A stretch of 64,000 nucleotides of DNA from Acetobacter senegalensis. Lineage in GTDB: Bacteria; Pseudomonadota; Alphaproteobacteria; Acetobacterales; Acetobacteraceae. This document shows positions 63,461-64,000 of the stretch, piece by piece; within the stretch, counting starts at the first letter, position 1, and each line of letters begins with the position of its first letter. The notes below the pieces were generated by a model. The model was given only the letters and a program-made list of their open reading frames with translations. It had not been told where the DNA came from and ran no database searches. The translations under genes and the position numbers were made by a program. The stretch covers positions 1-64,000 of the forward strand of contig NZ_LHZU01000133.1 in assembly GCF_001580995.1 (NCBI RefSeq). The letters run 5' to 3'.

Positions 63461-64000
63461 TTAGAACTTAGCAGACACCATCAGAGAGCCGTAGTTAAAG
63501 AGGCCTGATTTTGCGCCATCAAACTGCTGAGTCTGCCAGACCTGACTGTAAGAAACACGCAGCCCATAAAACATGATGGCAAGCCCGGCGTGAATTTCTC
63601 CGACGTCCCATTTTTTGTTCACGTGCAGGGAATTGCTGCGCATTGTATTGCCTTGGAGAGTGGCATCGTAGCCGACAGCTTCCCCGGTTACGCCGCCGAA
63701 GAAATACCAGGCAAAGGGGCGTGTCGCTTTGTAGGCATCTGTTCCGTCCGTGCCTGACCCACCAATGGTCGGAATGCCAAAGTCACTATTAAGGCCCTGC
63801 CCTATCCGGATCATGTCGCCAATGCGACCATAAATTTGATAGTCACCAATAGCGGCGTCGGCAGATGGTAGCATGTCCATTTCAATGCCGACGACCTTGA
63901 CGAGCGGTAAGCGCCACGTCCGTCCGCCTTGCACCTGAAAAATAGGTTGGTTTTGGAGCTGATGACTCCAGCCCTGGTTTTTTGTGTCGCCAATGGCACC
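63461..64000 (-). CDS. LpxR-like lipid A deacylase (DUF2219), 5' end outside window
   Basis: The frame is open to the right edge, and residues before the apparent start (GDTKNQGWSHQLQNQPIFQVQGG) match the family, so it begins beyond the window. It shows the outer-membrane barrel pattern RPFAWYFFGGVTGEAVGYDATLQGN, MFYGLRVSYSQVWQTQQF and ends in the aromatic K-F of an outer membrane beta-barrel. LpxR removes a 3'-acyloxyacyl group from lipid A at the outer membrane. About 179 residues are visible. Confidence 0.78.
   Translation of the reverse strand, partial: GAIGDTKNQGWSHQLQNQPIFQVQGGRTWRLPLVKVVGIEMDMLPSADAAIGDYQIYGRIGDMIRIGQGLNSDFGIPTIGGSGTDGTDAYKATRPFAWYFFGGVTGEAVGYDATLQGNTMRSNSLHVNKKWDVGEIHAGLAIMFYGLRVSYSQVWQTQQFDGAKSGLFNYGSLMVSAKF

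Noticed and set aside
1-64000. CRISPR arrays, prophage or intact insertion sequences.
   Set aside because: No regularly spaced repeats, no transposase or integrase frames and no phage structural genes were seen on either strand.

Overview
The window is chromosomal DNA from an acetic acid bacterium (Acetobacteraceae), most probably Acetobacter or a close relative. I infer this from the gene set and order: ubiG divergent from lysC, rodZ-ispG-hisS-prfA-prmC, a dacA-tmk-holB-metG-tatD run, pdxH/fabI/aroC, malate:quinone oxidoreductase, and alphaproteobacterial families such as DUF1178, DUF4167, DUF2849 and DUF934. Nearly all genes are core metabolism or envelope genes. I found no intact insertion sequence, prophage or CRISPR array.

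Layout. 0-12.8 kb: DUF1178 (cut by the left edge), DUF2147, a Tat-exported lactonase-like propeller, ubiG, lysC, a nitronate monooxygenase-like protein, rodZ-like, ispG, hisS, prfA, prmC and DUF4167. An unknown secreted protein lies between prfA and prmC on the other strand. 13-18 kb: tRNA-Met, a lone mlaD, uppP, an APC permease and an overlapping VTT/ATP-grasp pair. 18.3-26.2 kb: a tightly packed peptidoglycan and replication/translation run (lytic transglycosylase, RlpA-like, dacA, tmk, holB, metG, tatD, MBL hydrolase). 26.2-32.2 kb: Usp, pdxH, fabI, aroC, OsmC, mqo. 32.7-35.7 kb: a bioB-queE-queC-queD operon. 36.2-38.5 kb: an SDR/LysR divergent pair and a DUF333 lipoprotein. 

39-48 kb: an almost complete assimilatory sulfate module (cysH of APS-reductase type, cysD, cysNC, cysTWA, DUF2849, cysI, DUF934). 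48-54.9 kb: lipid A/Kdo genes, with a DUF374 acyltransferase-like domain fused to Kdo transferase, then lpxK, an lpxL-like gene, a GINT1-like transferase, an inositol-monophosphatase-family protein and a SYLF protein. 55-60 kb, minus strand: the fatty acid synthesis operon fabD-fabG-acpP-fabF followed by mltG. 60-64 kb, minus strand: YdcF-like, a methyltransferase, a signal-less glycine-betaine-binding-like protein, an unknown, and an LpxR-like lipid A deacylase cut by the right edge.

How it fits together: much of the window builds the envelope. Fatty acids (fab) feed lipid A (lpxK, lpxL, Kdo transferase), while uppP, dacA, mltG and the other transglycosylases handle peptidoglycan. The most unusual observations are a Xer/dif-like 28-base site at 38586-38613 in a gene-free stretch, the DUF374-KdtA fusion, the membrane-anchored ATP-grasp protein overlapping a VTT protein, the GINT1-like gene beside lipid A genes, a hairpin covering the annotated fabF start, and a cluster of inverted repeats behind mqo.
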